This document shows positions 8,088 through 16,827 of a DNA stretch of 64,000 nucleotides, in pieces. The DNA lies in contig NZ_RRUE01000001.1 of NCBI RefSeq assembly GCF_003892345.1, forward strand, positions 1,271,008-1,335,007. The letters run 5' to 3'. Numbering within the stretch: position 1 is the first letter of the stretch; each line of letters opens with the position of its first letter. Below the pieces are notes generated by a model. It did not search any database, had not been told where the DNA came from, and was given only the letters and a program-made list of their open reading frames with translations. Origin of the DNA: Lautropia dentalis. Its GTDB lineage: Bacteria > Pseudomonadota > Gammaproteobacteria > Burkholderiales > Burkholderiaceae_E. The translations under genes were made by a program, and so were the position numbers.

Positions 8088-9005
8088 TTGAACCAGCAGA
8101 ATATTTCTGGACAGGACATGTCGAACACGACAGACAGTAACGTCAGTCACGAAGCCGGTGCACATCGCGGCGGGGATACATTGACCGGGTCAGGCGCCGC
8201 GCTTCCGGGCCAGGGTGCGCACGCTGGGGACAGGACGCAGCCGCAACCCGGTGCGCGCCCCGTGAAGGCGCCGCTGCTGGAGATCCGCGGCCTGCACAAG
8301 CGCTATGGCGAGACGGTGGCGCTGCACAACATCGACCTCACGCTGCATCGTGGCGAGGTGGTGGTGATTCTCGGCCCGTCGGGCTGCGGCAAGAGCACGC
8401 TGCTGCGCTGCATCAACGGGCTGGAGCCCATCCAGGGGGGCGAGATCCGCATGGCCGGGGTTGGGGTGTTCGGGCGGGATCTGGGCTGGGATGCGGTACG
8501 CCAGAAGGTGGGCATGGTGTTCCAGAGCTATGAACTCTTTGCCCACATGAACGTGATCGACAACATCCTGCTGGGCCCGATGAAGGTGCAGAAACGCAGG
8601 CGCGCCGAGGTGGAGGCCGAGGCCGACCGGCTGCTGGAGCGGGTGGGGCTGCTGGCCCGCAAGCAGGCCTGGCCGCGTGAACTGTCGGGCGGACAGAAGC
8701 AGCGCATTGCCATCGTGCGGGCGCTGTGCATGAACCCCACGGCCATTCTGCTGGACGAGATCACGGCGGCGCTCGATCCGGAGATGGTGCGCGAGGTACT
8801 GGATGTGGTGCTGGAACTGGCGCGCGAAGGGATGAGCATGATCATCGTCACGCACGAGATGGGCTTTGCCGAGAAGGTGGCCGACCGGATCGTCTTCATG
8901 GATGGCGGGCGGATCGTCGAGGAGGCGCCGCCGGCGGAATTCTTTGCCGCCCAGCGTACCGAGCGGGCCCGGGTGTTTCTGAACGGCATGGATTACGTGA
9001 TCTGA
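8088..9005 (+). CDS. Polar amino-acid ABC transporter ATP-binding protein
   Basis: A 305-residue ATPase with Walker A GPSGCGKST, Q-loop (MVFQSYELF), signature LSGGQKQR, Walker B ILLDEITAALDPE (Ile follows the catalytic Glu where most family members have Pro) and H-loop IIVTHEMGF. It powers import by the two preceding permeases. The first 60 residues are a low-complexity, Gly/Ala-rich extension before the normal family start (LLEIRGLHKRYGE). Translation may begin at the ATG at 8088 or at 8118; either leaves an extension. It lies 47 bases before the binding-protein gene. Confidence 0.93.
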   Translation: MNQQNISGQDMSNTTDSNVSHEAGAHRGGDTLTGSGAALPGQGAHAGDRTQPQPGARPVKAPLLEIRGLHKRYGETVALHNIDLTLHRGEVVVILGPSGCGKSTLLRCINGLEPIQGGEIRMAGVGVFGRDLGWDAVRQKVGMVFQSYELFAHMNVIDNILLGPMKVQKRRRAEVEAEADRLLERVGLLARKQAWPRELSGGQKQRIAIVRALCMNPTAILLDEITAALDPEMVREVLDVVLELAREGMSMIIVTHEMGFAEKVADRIVFMDGGRIVEEAPPAEFFAAQRTERARVFLNGMDYVI

Positions 9006-9052
9006 ATTTGCATCAAAGACGGCTGCGCAAAAGCAGCAAGGAGAATGGAAAA

Positions 9053-9877
9053 ATGAAATTCAGCTTTGGATCGGCGGTGATGGCTGCCCTGCTGGCCGTG
9101 GGCGTGGTGTCGGGCAACGCGGCCATGGCGGCCGATGACGGCCTGGCGCAGATCAGGTCGGCCGACCGCATCCGCATCGGTGTGTTCGGCGACAAGCCGC
9201 CGTTCGGCTACATCGACAGCAACGGCCAGAGCCAGGGCTTCGATGTGGAAATTGCGAAAGCCTTTGCCAGGGATCTGCTGGGCAGTCCCGACAAGGTGGA
9301 GTTCGTCATCACCGAGGCAGCCAACCGGGTGGAATACCTGAAATCCGGCAAGGTGGACATCATTCTGGCCAATTTCACGCAGACGAAGGAGCGTGCCCGC
9401 GTGGTGGATTTTGCGGCGCCCTACATGAAGGTGTCGCTGGGGGTGGTGTCGCCCGAAAAGGCGCCCATCAAGGATGTGGCCGAGCTGCAGGGCAAGACGC
9501 TGCTGGTCAACAAGGGCACGACGGCCGATGCGTATTTCAGCAAGAAATACCCGGAGCAGGCGCTGCTGAAATTCGACCAGAACACCGAGACCTTCGATGC
9601 GCTCAAGGATGGCCGTGGCGTGGCGCTGGCGCATGACAATGCGCTGCTGTGGGCCTGGGCGAAGGAAAATCCGGGCTATGTGGTGGCCATCGGCGAACTG
9701 GGCGAGCCCGAGTTCATCGCCCCGGCCGTGAAGAAGGGAGATACGGCGCTCAAGGACTGGGTCGACCAGGAAGTGGCCACGCTGAAGAAGGATGGTCGCC
9801 TCAAGGCCGCCTACGAAAAAACCCTCAAACCCGTCTATGGCGACAAGGTGAGCGCGGACAGGCTGCTGGCCGAGTGA
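9053..9877 (+). CDS. Polar amino-acid ABC transporter periplasmic binding protein
   Basis: A 274-residue family-3 solute-binding protein. It has a signal peptide (MKFSFGS, then AALLAVGVVSGNAAMA) with likely cleavage near residue 26, then the family opening DRIRIGVFGDKPPFGYID and the segment GFDVEIAKAFARDLLG. The start is decided by AAGGAG at 9039-9044, eight bases before the ATG at 9053; an open frame further upstream is ignored. It captures the amino acid in the periplasm for the permeases encoded just upstream. The ligand is probably a polar or acidic amino acid; the sequence does not settle which. A strong terminator follows. Confidence 0.93.
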   Translation: MKFSFGSAVMAALLAVGVVSGNAAMAADDGLAQIRSADRIRIGVFGDKPPFGYIDSNGQSQGFDVEIAKAFARDLLGSPDKVEFVITEAANRVEYLKSGKVDIILANFTQTKERARVVDFAAPYMKVSLGVVSPEKAPIKDVAELQGKTLLVNKGTTADAYFSKKYPEQALLKFDQNTETFDALKDGRGVALAHDNALLWAWAKENPGYVVAIGELGEPEFIAPAVKKGDTALKDWVDQEVATLKKDGRLKAAYEKTLKPVYGDKVSADRLLAE

Positions 9878-9926
9878 GTCCTGTGCACCGGGCCGGCGTG
9901 TGCAGACGCCGGTGAGGTTTCATGTG

Positions 9927-9966
9927 GGCCGATGTGGGTACTTTGGTACCGGCATCGGCCGTTTTT
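9927..9966 (+). terminator. Rho-independent terminator after the amino-acid ABC operon
   Basis: Arms GGCCGATG and CATCGGCC with an inner GGTAC/GTACC pairing form a long hairpin at 9927-9960, followed immediately by GTTTTTG. It lies about 50 bases after the binding-protein stop and on the correct strand. Confidence 0.85.
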
Positions 9967-9998
9967 GTGTGCGGTCAGTTTGCGGGCGCGGCGGCGCA

Positions 9999-10760
9999 TC
10001 AGGTTTGCGGGGTTGCCGAAGGGAGCGTGGCCCGGATGGCCTCGATGCCGGCCATCGCAAAGCGGTGCAGGTGGTCGGTCAGGACATCGGCCGGCATCTG
10101 CCGCAGCTCCTGCAGCGGGCCGGGCAGGTTGCGGCCGCCGATCAGCATCAGGATGCAGGGGCCGCCGGTGCTGATCAGACAGCGCACGGTGGCGGGATGA
10201 TCGGGGGCACATCCCAGCTCCTGCGCGAGTATCTGCCGGGCGATCTGCAGCTTGGGGCCTGCCACCCGCAGCAGCAGTTCGCGCGTGTGTTCGCTGGGCG
10301 TGACGAGGGCACCGGCCAGCACCGGCATGTACCAGTGGGGGTCGGGGTCCAAAGCCTGGGCCACGAGGCCGGCCAGCAGCAGGCGGATCTTCTCGCTGGC
10401 GGGCAGCGGGGCAGCTGCCATGGTGGCCAGCGTGTCCAGCGAGATCAGCTGGCGGTGCGCCTCTTCCAGTACCGCCTGATACAGTCCGTCGCGGCTTTTG
10501 AAGTGATAGTTGATCAGTGCCATGTCCACACCGGCATGGGCAGCCACCGCCTTGCTGGTCGTGCCGGACAGGCCATGGGCGGCAAACAGTTCACCGGCCG
10601 CCTGCAGGATGCGGGCACGCGTGGCCTCACCGTCGGAGCGGGAGCTGCGGGGCGCGGCGCGGCCCCGCGAAGGGCGCCGCCTGGTTGCAGGGGCGGACGT
10701 GCCGGCGGCTGGTGCACCGGGGGGTGAAGCCGGAACGGGCGAAGAGGTGACGGCATTCAT
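9999..10760 (-). CDS. cecR: TetR-family regulator, CecR-like, divergent from an ABC-2 exporter
   Basis: A 253-residue regulator. The first 45 residues are a Pro/Ala/Arg-rich extension. The TetR helix-turn-helix follows (ARILQAAGELFAAHG, TTSKAVAAHAGV, INYHFKSRDGLY), and the C-terminal ligand domain resembles that of E. coli CecR (YbiH), which controls ybhGFSR. The divergent neighbours here are homologues of exactly those genes, which supports the assignment. The AT-rich stretch with a 10-base palindrome at 11015-11024 in the shared intergenic region is a likely operator. Expected behaviour is repression of the exporter and itself until a toxic ligand binds. The ligand is unknown. Confidence 0.8.
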   Translation of the reverse strand: MNAVTSSPVPASPPGAPAAGTSAPATRRRPSRGRAAPRSSRSDGEATRARILQAAGELFAAHGLSGTTSKAVAAHAGVDMALINYHFKSRDGLYQAVLEEAHRQLISLDTLATMAAAPLPASEKIRLLLAGLVAQALDPDPHWYMPVLAGALVTPSEHTRELLLRVAGPKLQIARQILAQELGCAPDHPATVRCLISTGGPCILMLIGGRNLPGPLQELRQMPADVLTDHLHRFAMAGIEAIRATLPSATPQT

Positions 10761-11146
10761 GACGGTTATTGTTCACCATTTGCACGGGTCGTGTCATTAC
10801 GGGGCGTCTTGTCAGCATACGGCCGGGACCCAGCATGGAGACGAATGTGTCCTTGACACGCGCTGGCCGGGCATGTGTCCAGCGGCTCACCATGTGTCAT
10901 ACACCCGCCGCATGTCAGCCAACCGGTCGCACGTCATCCAGCGGCCACACGTCAACCGCTGACCACCAGCCACACATCAGCATCGGCCACACGTCAGCAT
11001 TATAGTTTCAATTCAATTTAAATTTAATGTATGATGGTGATAACGGATGCGCGAAACCGCATCCGGCGGGGCCGAGGGTGTCCGGTCTGCCCCAGCCCGA
11101 ACGGGGTGGCGTGCGGTACGTCACTAGCCGGAACTGGAGTCATCGC
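10761..11146. promoter_or_regulatory. Divergent cecR/ybhG control region
   Basis: This 386-base region has an AT-rich island at 11001-11035 in otherwise GC-rich DNA. It contains TTCAAT (11007-11012) and TATGAT (11030-11035) spaced 17 bases apart, a plausible sigma-70 promoter for ybhG. The palindrome AATTTAAATT (11015-11024) lies between them, where a TetR dimer could block polymerase. Upstream, 10926-11000 holds three to four loose repeats of CCACACGTCA. Further upstream, GTGTCA near 10791 and TTGACACGCGC near 10853 form widely spaced inverted arms. Confidence 0.5.
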
Positions 11147-12139
11147 ATGAAGAAAGCTGTCCTGATCGTGGTGGTGCTGGCCCTGTTGGCAGTGGGGGGC
11201 TGGGTTGGCTGGCAGCGTCTGTATCCCGCGCCGCAGCAGGCGTCGGTCTTCTACGGCAACATCGATGTGCGACAGGTGTCGCTGGCCTTCGAGGGCAGTG
11301 GCCGTGTGGCGCAGGTGCGCGTGGAGGAGGGGGACCGCGTGAAGGCGGGCCAGCCGCTGGCGGTGCTCGATACGCGCACGCTGCAGCTGCAGGCCGAGCA
11401 GGCGCAGGCCCAGCTGCAGGTGCAGGAAGAGAATCTGCGCCGCCTGCAGAACGGTGCCCGTCCGGCCGAGATCGCCCAGGCGCAGAGCCGGCTGGCCGCT
11501 GCCCAGGCCGATGCGCAGCGGGCCCAGCGTGACCTGCAGCGGCTGCAGACCATCGTCAGGTCCAGTGCCGGTGCCGTGAGCGTGCAGGACGTGGACAGGG
11601 CACGCAGTGCGGCCCGGGTGGCCGAGGCCACGGTGCGCGAGCGTCGCGATGCGCTGGCGCTGCTGCGCGAGGGGACGCGCAGCGAGGAAATCGATGGCGC
11701 CCGCGCGCAGGTGCAGGCCGCGCGGGCCCAGCTGGCCCTGCTGCAGCACCAGATCGCCCAGGGCGAGCTGCAGGCCCCGGTGGATGCGGTGGTGCGCTCG
11801 CGTCTGCTGGAGCCGGGCGACATGGCCTCGGCGTCGCGGCCAGTGCTGGCGCTGGCCCTGACCTCGCCCAAATGGGCACGCATCTATGTGGACGAGCCAC
11901 TGCTGGGCAAGGTGCATCCCGGTCAAAATGCCACGCTGATGGTGGACGGGCCGTCGGGCGCCCGCACGTCGCTGCAGGGGCGGGTGGGCTACATCTCGTC
12001 GGTGGCCGAGTTCACGCCCAAAACGGTGCAGAGCGAGTCACTGCGCACCAGCCTCGTGTACGAGGTGCATGTGCAGGTGGACGACCCGGATGATCACCTG
12101 CGGCTGGGCCAGCCGGTGACGGTGCGCCTGCAGCCATGA
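11147..12139 (+). CDS. ybhG: HlyD/EmrA-type membrane fusion protein of the YbhGFSR exporter
   Basis: A 330-residue periplasmic adaptor: N-terminal anchor (AVLIVVVLALLAVGGWVGW), a beta-barrel/lipoyl half (GRVAQVRVEEGDRVKAGQPL), a long alpha-helical hairpin rich in Ala/Gln/Arg (about 85-220), then the second lipoyl half (QAPVDAVVRSRLLEPGD). I chose the ATG at 11147, with GGAG about eight bases upstream; the frame is open 40 codons further but without likeness. It links the inner-membrane ABC transporter to an outer-membrane channel for drug or cation export. It overlaps ybhF by four bases (ATGA). Confidence 0.9.
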   Translation: MKKAVLIVVVLALLAVGGWVGWQRLYPAPQQASVFYGNIDVRQVSLAFEGSGRVAQVRVEEGDRVKAGQPLAVLDTRTLQLQAEQAQAQLQVQEENLRRLQNGARPAEIAQAQSRLAAAQADAQRAQRDLQRLQTIVRSSAGAVSVQDVDRARSAARVAEATVRERRDALALLREGTRSEEIDGARAQVQAARAQLALLQHQIAQGELQAPVDAVVRSRLLEPGDMASASRPVLALALTSPKWARIYVDEPLLGKVHPGQNATLMVDGPSGARTSLQGRVGYISSVAEFTPKTVQSESLRTSLVYEVHVQVDDPDDHLRLGQPVTVRLQP

Positions 12140-14361
12140 CGGGCATGACGGGCACCATCTATACCGAACCGCTGGAAGACAGCGTGGTGGCCACCGGCGT
12201 GTGCAAGGCTTTCACCGGGCCGGATGGGCAGCCGGTACAGGCGCTGAATGCCGTGTCGCTGCGCGTGCGGCGCGGCCAGATGACGGCGCTGGTCGGTCCC
12301 GATGGTGCCGGCAAGACCACACTGATGCGCATGATGGCCGGGCTGATGGTTCCCGATGCCGGCCAGCTGCAGGTGCTGGGCGTGGACGTGGCGCGGCACC
12401 CGCAGCGGGTGCAGGACCAGATCAGCTACATGCCCCAGCGTTTCGGCCTGTACGAGGACCTCAGCGTGCAGGAGAACCTCGATCTCTATGCGGACCTGCA
12501 TGGCGTGCCACAGGCCGAGCGGCACGAACGCTTTGCCCGTCTGCTGAAGATGATGGACATGGACCGCTTCACGGCGCGTCCGGCCGGCAAGCTCTCGGGC
12601 GGGATGAAGCAGAAGCTGGGCCTGGCCTGCACGCTGGTGCGCTCTCCGGCCCTGCTGCTGCTGGACGAGCCCAGCGTGGGGGTGGACCCGCTGTCGCGTC
12701 GTGACCTGTGGGAGATCCTGCTGCAGCTGGTGCGGGATGAACGGCTGAGCGTGGTGGTCAACACGGCCTACATGGACGAGGCCGAACGCTGTGCCCGGGT
12801 GCACGTGATGAGCCAGGGCCGGGTGCTGGCCGAGGGAACGCCGGCGGAACTGGCCCATCGGGCCGATGGCCTGACCTTCGTGGCCGATCCTCCGCCCGGG
12901 GAGCCAGCGCGCATGCTGCAGGCGCGACTGATCGATGCATCGGCGCTGATCGCGGACGCCGTGCCACGGGGAGGTGCCGTACGCTTCATCCGCTATCCAC
13001 AGCCCGGCGCCACGGTGCGGCCGGGATCCATGGCCGGGCGCGGTGCGGGTGATGCCGCGTTGAATGGGGCTGGCGATGCGGCCGGACGCGCAGTGTGGGC
13101 TGACGATGGCGCAGGAAATGGGCATGGTGATGCCGTCCGGAACGGGGCGGGTGACGCCGCCCTGTCTGCTTTGCTGGCCCCCGCGGTGGCCCGGCCGCGT
13201 CCGGCCGAACTGGAAGATGCCTTCATGCTGCTGCTGCGGGAGCAGGCACAGCAGCAGGCGGCGCAGGCCGGGCCTCTATCTGGCAAGGAGGGATTGTCCA
13301 CGCCGGCGGAGGTTGCATCAGAGCAGAACGGATCGTCCGCGGTTGCGGAGGTTGCATCTGGCCAGCATGGGCGGCTGGCCATGCAGAAGGACGGGTCGAT
13401 GACTGTCCGGCGTGGGTACCCGGCGATTCGGCCGGCCGGTGGAGAGGCATCTCCCGCGATTCGGGCAGATGCCACCCGGTCAGGTGTCATCACACCGGAA
13501 AAACCCGTCATTCTCGTTCGTGATCTGGTTCGTCGCTTCGGGGATTTCACCGCGGTGGCCAGCACGTCGTTCGAGGTGCGGCGTGGGGAGATCTTTGGCC
13601 TGCTCGGGCCCAACGGGGCGGGCAAGACCACCACCTTTCGGATGCTGTGCGGGCTGCTGCCGGCCACCAGTGGCACGCTGGAGGTGGCGGGCAACAACCT
13701 GCGGGTGGCGCCGGGCCGGGCCCGGGCGCGGCTGGGCTATGTGGCGCAGAAGTTTTCACTCTATGGCTCGCTGAGCGTGCGCGAGAACCTGGAATTCTAC
13801 GGCGCGGCCTATGGGCTGCATGGCCGGCGGCTGCGCGCGCGGGTCACGGCTGTGATGCAGCAGTTCGGGCTGGAACCGGAGGCCATCAGTGGCATGTTGC
13901 CGGCCGGCTACCGGCAGCGGCTGGCCATGGCAGCCGGGCTGGTGCACGAGCCGGAGGTGCTGTTTCTGGATGAGCCCACCAGCGGAATCGATCCGCTGGC
14001 ACGCCGGTCCTTCTGGCGCACCATCACGGCGCTGGCCGAAAGTGGTGTGACCATCGTGATCACCACCCACTTCATGGAGGAGGCCGAATACTGCGACCGC
14101 ATGGCCATCCAGGATGCCGGCCGGATGCTGGCACTGGGTACGCCGCAGCAGGTGCGCGAGCAGGCCGGGGCTGCGGGCGACGACATGAACAGTGCCTTCA
14201 TCGCCATCGTCGAGCAGGCGCGCGGGGATACGGTGCAGGCTGCCGCGGGAGCCCACAGGCCGCCGGAACAGGGTGAAGGGGGCGGTGGAACCCCAGACCT
14301 GGGCAGGCGGGACGGCAGCGGCGTGCTGCACGGGCCGGCAGGAGAGGGCAGATGGACGTGA
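12136..14361 (+). CDS. ybhF: Double ATP-binding ABC protein of the YbhGFSR exporter
   Basis: A 741-residue protein with two nucleotide-binding domains. Domain 1 has Walker A GPDGAGKTT (54-62), signature LSGGMKQKLG and Walker B LLLDEPSVGVDP; its H-loop position reads NTAYMDEAE. Domain 2 has GPNGAGKTTT, a degenerate signature LPAGYRQRLAMA, Walker B LFLDEPTSGIDP and a normal H-loop TTHFMEEAE. Such two-domain asymmetry is typical of YbhF proteins. Between them is an unusually long linker (about residues 290-440) of low complexity with repeats such as NGAGDAA. It overlaps ybhG by four and ybhS by ten bases, so one polycistronic message is likely. Confidence 0.9.
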   Translation: MTGMTGTIYTEPLEDSVVATGVCKAFTGPDGQPVQALNAVSLRVRRGQMTALVGPDGAGKTTLMRMMAGLMVPDAGQLQVLGVDVARHPQRVQDQISYMPQRFGLYEDLSVQENLDLYADLHGVPQAERHERFARLLKMMDMDRFTARPAGKLSGGMKQKLGLACTLVRSPALLLLDEPSVGVDPLSRRDLWEILLQLVRDERLSVVVNTAYMDEAERCARVHVMSQGRVLAEGTPAELAHRADGLTFVADPPPGEPARMLQARLIDASALIADAVPRGGAVRFIRYPQPGATVRPGSMAGRGAGDAALNGAGDAAGRAVWADDGAGNGHGDAVRNGAGDAALSALLAPAVARPRPAELEDAFMLLLREQAQQQAAQAGPLSGKEGLSTPAEVASEQNGSSAVAEVASGQHGRLAMQKDGSMTVRRGYPAIRPAGGEASPAIRADATRSGVITPEKPVILVRDLVRRFGDFTAVASTSFEVRRGEIFGLLGPNGAGKTTTFRMLCGLLPATSGTLEVAGNNLRVAPGRARARLGYVAQKFSLYGSLSVRENLEFYGAAYGLHGRRLRARVTAVMQQFGLEPEAISGMLPAGYRQRLAMAAGLVHEPEVLFLDEPTSGIDPLARRSFWRTITALAESGVTIVITTHFMEEAEYCDRMAIQDAGRMLALGTPQQVREQAGAAGDDMNSAFIAIVEQARGDTVQAAAGAHRPPEQGEGGGGTPDLGRRDGSGVLHGPAGEGRWT

Positions 14362-15500
14362 GCGGTTTTTTCCGGCGCCTGCGTGCGCTGGTGATGAAGG
14401 AAACGCACCAGATGCTGCGCGACCGCAGCAATCTGCTGGTGGGGCTGGCCCTGCCCGTCACGATGATCCTGCTGTTTGGCTACGGCATGTCCTTCGACGT
14501 GAAGGACGTGCGGGTGGCCCTGGTGATGGAAGATGCCTCGCCGCAGGCACAGGCCGTGATGCAGGGCATCGGCGGCTCGCGCTACATGCAGCCGCAATGG
14601 GTCAACAGCCTGCACGAGGCCGAGGCGCTGATGCGTCGCCACGAGGTCGAGGCCATCGTGCAGGTGCCGGCCGATTTCTCGCGGCAGTTGCAGACCGGTA
14701 CGGCGCCGGTGCAGCTGCTGGTCAACGGCTCGGAATCCACCCAGGCATCCACCATCGAGGGTTACATAAGCGGTGCGCTGGCGCTGCATGCGCAGAAGCA
14801 GGCCGACCGGGCCGCCCTGCTGGACACGGGCAAGGCGGCGGCTGCTACGGTGGGCAGTGCGTCGGTGGTGTCGCGTACCTGGTTCAACGAGGCGGGCGAG
14901 AGCACGTGGTTTCTGGTGCCGGGGCTGCTGGTGATGGTGCTGACGATGATCGGCGCCTTTCTGACCTCGCTGCTGATTGCGCGCGAGTGGGAGCGCGGCA
15001 CGCTGGAGTCGCTGTTCGTCACACCGGTGCGGCCGCTGGAGATCGTGCTGGCCAAGCTGGCGCCGTGGCTGGTGGTGGGCGCCATCGACCTGGCCATGTG
15101 CCTGCTGGCGGCGCATTTCCTGTTCGAGGTGCCCATGCGCGGGTCGCTGGCGCTGATCGTGCTGGCCGGCATGCTGTACCTGACCGTGTCGCTGCTGATC
15201 GGGCTGTTCATTTCCGGGCGTACGCGCAACCAGTTCCAGGCCAGCCAGATGGCACTGCTGACCAGCTTCCTGCCGTCGATGATGCTGTCGGGCTTCGTGT
15301 TCGACCTGCGCAATGCGCCGGCCGTGGTGCAGGCGGTGGGGCATGCGCTGCCGGCCACCCACTTCATGGGGCTGATGAAGAGCCTCTTCCTGATGGGCAA
15401 TCACGGGCCGACGCTCTGGCAGGGTCTGCTGGCGCTGCTGGGCTATGCGCTACTGCTGCTGTGGGGCACGCTGCGCACGGTGCAGAAACGGTTGGGCTGA
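14352..15500 (+). CDS. ybhS: ABC-2 permease 1 of the YbhGFSR exporter
   Basis: A 382-residue ABC-2 permease. It has an N-terminal cytoplasmic segment with KETHQMLRDRSNLL, a first helix (GLALPVTMILLFGYGMSF), a large periplasmic domain (about residues 55-195), then five helices including the family-typical REWERGTLESLFVTPVRPLEI loop. It pairs with the following permease to form the membrane pore. Start overlaps ybhF by ten bases. The last 15 bases, including the stop codon, are duplicated in tandem immediately downstream. Confidence 0.9.
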   Translation: MDVSGFFRRLRALVMKETHQMLRDRSNLLVGLALPVTMILLFGYGMSFDVKDVRVALVMEDASPQAQAVMQGIGGSRYMQPQWVNSLHEAEALMRRHEVEAIVQVPADFSRQLQTGTAPVQLLVNGSESTQASTIEGYISGALALHAQKQADRAALLDTGKAAAATVGSASVVSRTWFNEAGESTWFLVPGLLVMVLTMIGAFLTSLLIAREWERGTLESLFVTPVRPLEIVLAKLAPWLVVGAIDLAMCLLAAHFLFEVPMRGSLALIVLAGMLYLTVSLLIGLFISGRTRNQFQASQMALLTSFLPSMMLSGFVFDLRNAPAVVQAVGHALPATHFMGLMKSLFLMGNHGPTLWQGLLALLGYALLLLWGTLRTVQKRLG

Positions 15501-15515
15501 AAACGATTGGGCTGA
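15486..15515 (+). repeat. 15-bp tandem duplication at the ybhS stop codon
   Basis: AAACGGTTGGGCTGA (15486-15500, ending in the ybhS stop) is followed directly by AAACGATTGGGCTGA (15501-15515), one base different. The second copy lies between ybhS and ybhR. Confidence 0.9.
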
Positions 15516-15520
15516 GACAG

Positions 15521-16654
15521 ATGGTGGATCGATGGATGATGAGCTGGCGCCAGACCCTGGCGCTGATCCGCAAGGAGCTGCAGGCGCTGTTCAAGGAGCC
15601 GGCCAACCGGATCATCCTGTTCGTGCCGGTGCTGCTGCAGGCGCTGCTGTATGGTTATGTGGCTACCTACGACCTGCACGACACGCCATTTGCCGTGCTG
15701 GATGAGAGCCACAGTGCCGAATCGGTGCAGCTGCTGGGCCATGTGGAGGGCAGTCCGCTCTTCAAACGGGCCGCCACGCTGACCAGTACCAGCCAGATCG
15801 CCGGTGTGGTGGACGACGGCGAGGCGCTCTTCGTGTTGAGCATTCCGGCCGATTTCGCCCAGCGCCTGGCCCAGGGGCAGACGGCACCGGTGCAGGTGAT
15901 CATGGACGGTCGCAACACGGTGACGGCGGGCCTGGCCGGTGCCTATGTGAGCAGCATCGTGACCAGCTGGAACGCCCGGCGGGCGCAGGCAGCCGGCAGC
16001 AGCACGGCGGGCAGTGTGACGGTGGTCTCGCGCGCCTGGTACAACCCCAATCTGGATTCGCGCTGGTCACTGATGCCCACGCTGGTGGCCAGCCTGAGCC
16101 TGACACAGACGCTGCTGCTGGCGGCGCTGTCGGTGGCCCGCGAGCGCGAGCAGGGCACCTTCGACCAGCTGCTGGTGACGCCGCTGTCGCCGGCGCAGAT
16201 CCTGGTGGGCAAGGCGGTGCCGGCCGTGCTGATCGGACTGCTGCAGTCCAGCGTCATTCTGGTGATCATCCGCTTCTGGTTCGGGATTCCGATGGCGGGT
16301 TCCGTGGCCGTGCTGTATGCGGGGCTGCTGGTGTTCACACTGGCCGCCGTGGGGCTGGGCCTGTCGATTTCGGCGCTGTCGCTGACCATGCAGCAGGCCA
16401 TGCTCTACACCTTTTTGCTGATCATGCCGCTGATGCTGCTGTCGGGGATGATCACGCCGGTGCGCAACATGCCGGAGGTGCTGCAGCTGGCCACGTATGC
16501 CAATCCGCTGCGCTTCGGGGTGCTGATCGCGCGCGAGGTCTATCTGGAAGGAGCCGGGCTGGCCGACATCGCGCCGGCGCTGGTGCCCCTGGTGGTGACG
16601 GCGGCCATCACGCTGCCGCTGGCAGGCTGGCTGTTCCGCAACCGCCTGTCCTGA
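15521..16654 (+). CDS. ybhR: ABC-2 permease 2 of the YbhGFSR exporter
   Basis: A 377-residue ABC-2 permease paralogous to the previous gene: an amphipathic start with RKELQALFKEPANR, a first helix (IILFVPVLLQALLYGYV), a periplasmic domain, then helices including the loop REREQGTFDQLLVTPLSPAQI. ATGs at 15521, 15536 and 15539 are all possible starts; I give the first. It completes the four-gene exporter unit with ybhG, ybhF and ybhS. No clear terminator follows; an inverted repeat lies downstream before the convergent oxidoreductase gene. Confidence 0.88.
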   Translation: MVDRWMMSWRQTLALIRKELQALFKEPANRIILFVPVLLQALLYGYVATYDLHDTPFAVLDESHSAESVQLLGHVEGSPLFKRAATLTSTSQIAGVVDDGEALFVLSIPADFAQRLAQGQTAPVQVIMDGRNTVTAGLAGAYVSSIVTSWNARRAQAAGSSTAGSVTVVSRAWYNPNLDSRWSLMPTLVASLSLTQTLLLAALSVAREREQGTFDQLLVTPLSPAQILVGKAVPAVLIGLLQSSVILVIIRFWFGIPMAGSVAVLYAGLLVFTLAAVGLGLSISALSLTMQQAMLYTFLLIMPLMLLSGMITPVRNMPEVLQLATYANPLRFGVLIAREVYLEGAGLADIAPALVPLVVTAAITLPLAGWLFRNRLS

Positions 16655-16667
16655 GCGGGGCCGGGTC

Positions 16668-16754
16668 CATGACACGCGCTGATATAGGGCGGGCACCCGG
16701 GACAGGCACCCACGGCGGCAGGCTGGGCGGCCATGGGCGCCCGCGCTTGTCATG
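16668..16754. repeat. Inverted repeat between ybhR and the convergent oxidoreductase
   Basis: CATGACACGCGC (16668-16679) and GCGCTTGTCATG (16743-16754) are complementary at 11 of 12 positions, separated by 63 bases. The same CATGACAC/GTGTCATG arms recur near ndh and in the large structured repeats. Confidence 0.6.
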
Positions 16755-16827
16755 AGCTGTGCCTGTGATGCCGCCCGGTGACGCAAAGCCATGATGATGC
16801 ATGCCGTACCGATATCCGGTTCGGCGC

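Noticed and set aside
16655-16827. Rho-independent terminator between ybhR and the oxidoreductase gene
   Set aside because: Inverted repeats are present but neither strand has a T-run after them.
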